A stretch of DNA of 14,588 nucleotides from assembly GCA_005881495.1 (NCBI GenBank), contig VBHI01000146.1, forward strand, positions 1-14,588, given 5' to 3'. The position numbers and the translations under genes were made by a program. The notes beneath the pieces were generated by a model that was not told the origin of the DNA, did no database searches, and saw only the letters and a list, made by a program, of their open reading frames with translations. Below, piece by piece: positions 14,100-14,588 of this stretch (position 1 is the first letter of the stretch; every line of letters starts with the position of its first letter). The DNA comes from Chloroflexota bacterium (GTDB taxonomy: Bacteria; Chloroflexota; Ktedonobacteria; Ktedonobacterales; Ktedonobacteraceae).

Positions 14100-14588
14100 C
14101 TATCCCCACCAGAACGACACGGCGATGATCACATAGAGGCAGACCAGTGTCAGCCCCTCAAGCCAGGTCGACTCACCATCATACGTAATGACGGTACCTA
14201 ACAAAGCCGTCAGTCCTAACGCCGCCACGAGCAACGGCGGTAATACCAGCGTCAGGGGTGTGCTGCCTATGAAGAAGCTGAGAAGCACCAGCACCGGGAT
14301 TAAGCCTAGCGAGACCTGCAGAGAACTATTGAGAATGACGCTGACGGCGTAGTCCATTTTGTTCTTCGCCGCCAGTTGGACTCCGACAGCATGTTCCACC
14401 GCATTGCCCGCCAGGGCTACCAGCACCAGGCCAGTAAACGTCTGTGAGAGATGCAGAATTTCAATCGCCGGGGTCAATGCGGCGATAAACCAGTCTGAGA
14501 CAAAAGCCGAACCGACCGCAGCACCAAGTAACACCACAGTCGCCAACCAGGTCGGCCAGAGCTTCACCTCTTCCTCAGGTTCTTCAGG
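14100..14588 (-). CDS. Ca2+/H+ antiporter (CaxA/ChaA type), C-terminal half
   Basis: Inner-membrane cation/proton exchanger of the CaCA superfamily, CAX branch, exporting calcium in exchange for protons. Only the C-terminal half is here: the frame is open to the window end, and its first visible residues (PEEPEEE) are the acidic cytoplasmic stretch that separates the two halves in this family. Then follow about five membrane helices. The conserved alpha-2 repeat is clear: GNAVEHAVGVQLAAKNKMD with Asn-Ala-x-Glu-His, then ILNSSLQVSL with the Ser-Ser-x-Gln signature. The usable GTG at 14567 is internal to this frame and not the start. The TAG is at 14100-14102. Ca2+ is the family norm; other cations are possible. 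Confidence 0.88.
   Translation of the reverse strand, partial: PEEPEEEVKLWPTWLATVVLLGAAVGSAFVSDWFIAALTPAIEILHLSQTFTGLVLVALAGNAVEHAVGVQLAAKNKMDYAVSVILNSSLQVSLGLIPVLVLLSFFIGSTPLTLVLPPLLVAALGLTALLGTVITYDGESTWLEGLTLVCLYVIIAVSFWWG

Overview
The window reads as chromosomal DNA of a soil-type bacterium with mid G+C content. The mixture is compatible with Chloroflexota, class Ktedonobacteria: a PAS-rich soluble histidine kinase, a GMGGLF-type SAM methyltransferase, Gfo/Idh oxidoreductases, a PPK2-type kinase and many palindromic intergenic repeats. That placement is inference from gene style, since there is no rRNA or marker gene here. Nothing indicates a phage, plasmid, CRISPR array, tRNA or transposase.

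Layout. (1) 2-1324 (+) is the end of a membrane-anchored esterase whose reading frame is open to the window edge. (2) 1399-3057 (-) is an orphan two-PAS histidine kinase convergent with it. (3) 3058-3458 is a spacer containing a dispersed 'SAAKHL/CPERSE' type repeat that abuts a class I methyltransferase (3459-4253, +) with an apparently eroded N-terminus. (4) 4262-5230 (-) and 5530-7134 (+) are two divergent Gfo/Idh-type sugar oxidoreductases; the second has a ThuA-like domain fused in front. The roughly 300 bp between them holds five perfect 18-bp tandem repeats, the last of which supplies the -35 box of a near-consensus promoter, plus an operator-like inverted repeat, a hairpin at the predicted transcript start and a duplicated ribosome-binding leader. 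(5) 7180-8121 (-) is a large isochorismatase/nicotinamidase-fold cysteine hydrolase. (6) 8542-10422 (+) is the Hsp90 chaperone HtpG. (7) 10509-11412 (-) is an msrB-msrA operon for repair of oxidised methionine, with a striking palindromic operator in its leader. (8) 11684-12325 (-) is a NarL-type response regulator with no adjacent kinase. (9) 12735-12998 (+) is a small excisionase-type HTH protein. (10) 13039-13905 (-) is a PPK2-family polyphosphate:nucleotide phosphotransferase. (11) 14100-14588 (-) is the C-terminal half of a Ca2+/H+ antiporter cut by the window end.

The right half (htpG, msrBA, PPK2, antiporter) looks like stress and proteostasis housekeeping; the centre looks like carbohydrate metabolism. 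The most unusual material is intergenic: the repeat-built promoter at 5326-5430, the CAAAC/GTTTG operator cluster before msrB, and a family of long perfect palindromes (11609-11669 and 13991-14043) that share a core with a compensatory base-pair change. No clearly new multi-gene system (defence, secretion, biosynthetic cluster) is visible.
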